5,698 nucleotides of DNA, taken from the NCBI GenBank assembly GCA_030039775.1, contig JASHUX010000110.1, positions 1 to 5,698 on the forward strand, in the 5' to 3' direction. Below the pieces are notes generated by a model. That model saw only the letters and a program-made list of their open reading frames with translations. It had not been told where the DNA came from and searched no databases. This DNA is from Alphaproteobacteria bacterium (GTDB lineage: Bacteria > Pseudomonadota > Alphaproteobacteria > ATCC43930 > CGMCC-115725). Within the stretch, counting starts at the first letter, position 1; the number at the start of each line of letters is the position of its first letter. Made by a program: the position numbers and the translations under genes. Of this stretch, positions 5,119 to 5,698 are shown piece by piece.

Positions 5119-5698
5119 TTAATTCGAGGCGTGCGCGTTGAACATCGAAACGCCGCGCAACAGGTCGATGGCGCGAGTCAGCTGGTAGTCCTCGGCGGAG
5201 CCGATTTTATCCTGGTCGACGTTCGACTCGTCGGGGTTCGGCTTCGGTTTGTCCGCCGCCGGCTGCGCCTGGGTGTTCTTGAGCGCGCCCTTCAGATCCG
5301 CTTCATGGCGAAATTCCGGCTGCGCGATCTTTTCGATTTTCGCCGGTTCGACCGCGATGTCGGGCTCGATGCCGCGCGCCTGGATCGAGCGACCCGACGG
5401 CGTGTAATAGCGTGCCGTGGTCAGGCGGATGGCGCCGTGCCCGGGGAGCTGGATGATGGTCTGCACCGACCCTTTGCCGAAGGACCGGGTGCCGAGCAGC
5501 ACCGCGCGGTGATGATCCTGCAACGCGCCGGCGACGATCTCCGAGGCGCTGGCCGAGCCGCCGTTGATCAGCACCACAACCGGGACGCCCTCCGAGATGT
5601 CGTTGGCGGGCTTGGCGTCGTAGCGTTGTCCGTCGTCGGAATGACGACCGCGGGTCGACACGATCTCGCCCCGCGGAATGAAATCGTTCGACACCGCG
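5119..5698 (-). CDS. ctpA: Carboxy-terminal processing peptidase, S41 family (C-terminal part; 5' end beyond window)
   Basis: This is the last 192 codons of a periplasmic tail-specific serine protease that trims or degrades envelope proteins, often acting on cell-wall hydrolases or their regulators. The frame is open through the window edge at 5698 and the N-terminal signal, PDZ domain and first catalytic part are missing, so the internal GTG at 5694 is not the start. The catalytic core is clear: [19 protein letters not shown] contains the nucleophile Ser (the first Ser after GSA, codon 5550-5548), and [11 protein letters not shown] carries the Lys general base 25 residues later, the S41 Ser-Lys spacing. 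[22 protein letters not shown] completes the protease fold. A charged Lys/Asp/Pro-rich stretch follows, then [14 protein letters not shown], a tail typical of alphaproteobacterial CtpA. The downstream membrane protein and rppH follow in the same direction, suggesting one operon. Confidence 0.94.
   Translation of the reverse strand, partial: AVSNDFIPRGEIVSTRGRHSDDGQRYDAKPANDISEGVPVVVLINGGSASASEIVAGALQDHHRAVLLGTRSFGKGSVQTIIQLPGHGAIRLTTARYYTPSGRSIQARGIEPDIAVEPAKIEKIAQPEFRHEADLKGALKNTQAQPAADKPKPNPDESNVDQDKIGSAEDYQLTRAIDLLRGVSMFNAHASN

Noticed and set aside
1..5698. CRISPR arrays, tRNA or rRNA genes, insertion sequences, phage genes, toxin-antitoxin pairs
   Set aside because: No regularly spaced repeats, cloverleaf-like segments, transposase motifs or small paired genes were found; nearly all DNA is accounted for by six recognised protein families.

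Overview
The window looks like chromosomal DNA from a high-GC alphaproteobacterium, most likely of the order Hyphomicrobiales (the Bradyrhizobium / Rhodopseudomonas / Xanthobacteraceae side). Three things point there: the strong G/C bias at third codon positions, the gene order ctpA - divergent polysaccharide deacetylase - rppH, which I know from that group, and an intergenic palindromic repeat pair of a style common in those genomes. No phage, transposase, CRISPR, rRNA or tRNA gene was seen.

Layout. On the plus strand, 1-221 is the C-terminal end of a xanthine dehydrogenase-family molybdopterin-binding subunit. A small GNAT acetyltransferase (226-702) follows after only four bases. The rest of the window is on the minus strand and meets the GNAT gene tail to tail across 12 bases. 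Read in the direction of transcription (high to low coordinates) it holds: the C-terminal part of the S41 peptidase CtpA (5698-5119, cut by the window edge); a membrane-anchored protein of the divergent polysaccharide deacetylase family (5074-3863); the Nudix RNA pyrophosphohydrolase RppH (3866-3390), overlapping its neighbour by ATGA; a Rieske oxygenase alpha subunit of the phthalate-dioxygenase-like group (3317-2046); a 104-base gap carrying two inverted REP-like palindromes; and a periplasmic substrate-binding protein of the branched-chain amino acid (LivK) type (1941-715).

How the genes may work together. Two blocks meet at about 3318-3389. The ctpA - deacetylase-like - rppH block is a core cell-envelope and RNA-turnover cluster. 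The Rieske oxygenase, the lone substrate-binding protein and the molybdenum hydroxylase look like catabolic genes: a binding protein that could capture an aromatic or similar acid, and two oxidative enzymes that could act on such compounds. The substrate is not visible from sequence, and no reductase, ferredoxin, ABC permease or ATPase lies within the window.

I do not see a clearly new system. The points most worth a second look are the apparent loss of all expected catalytic motifs in the deacetylase-family protein, the REP-like pair between the Rieske and binding-protein genes, and the perfect 8-bp hairpin between ctpA and the next gene.
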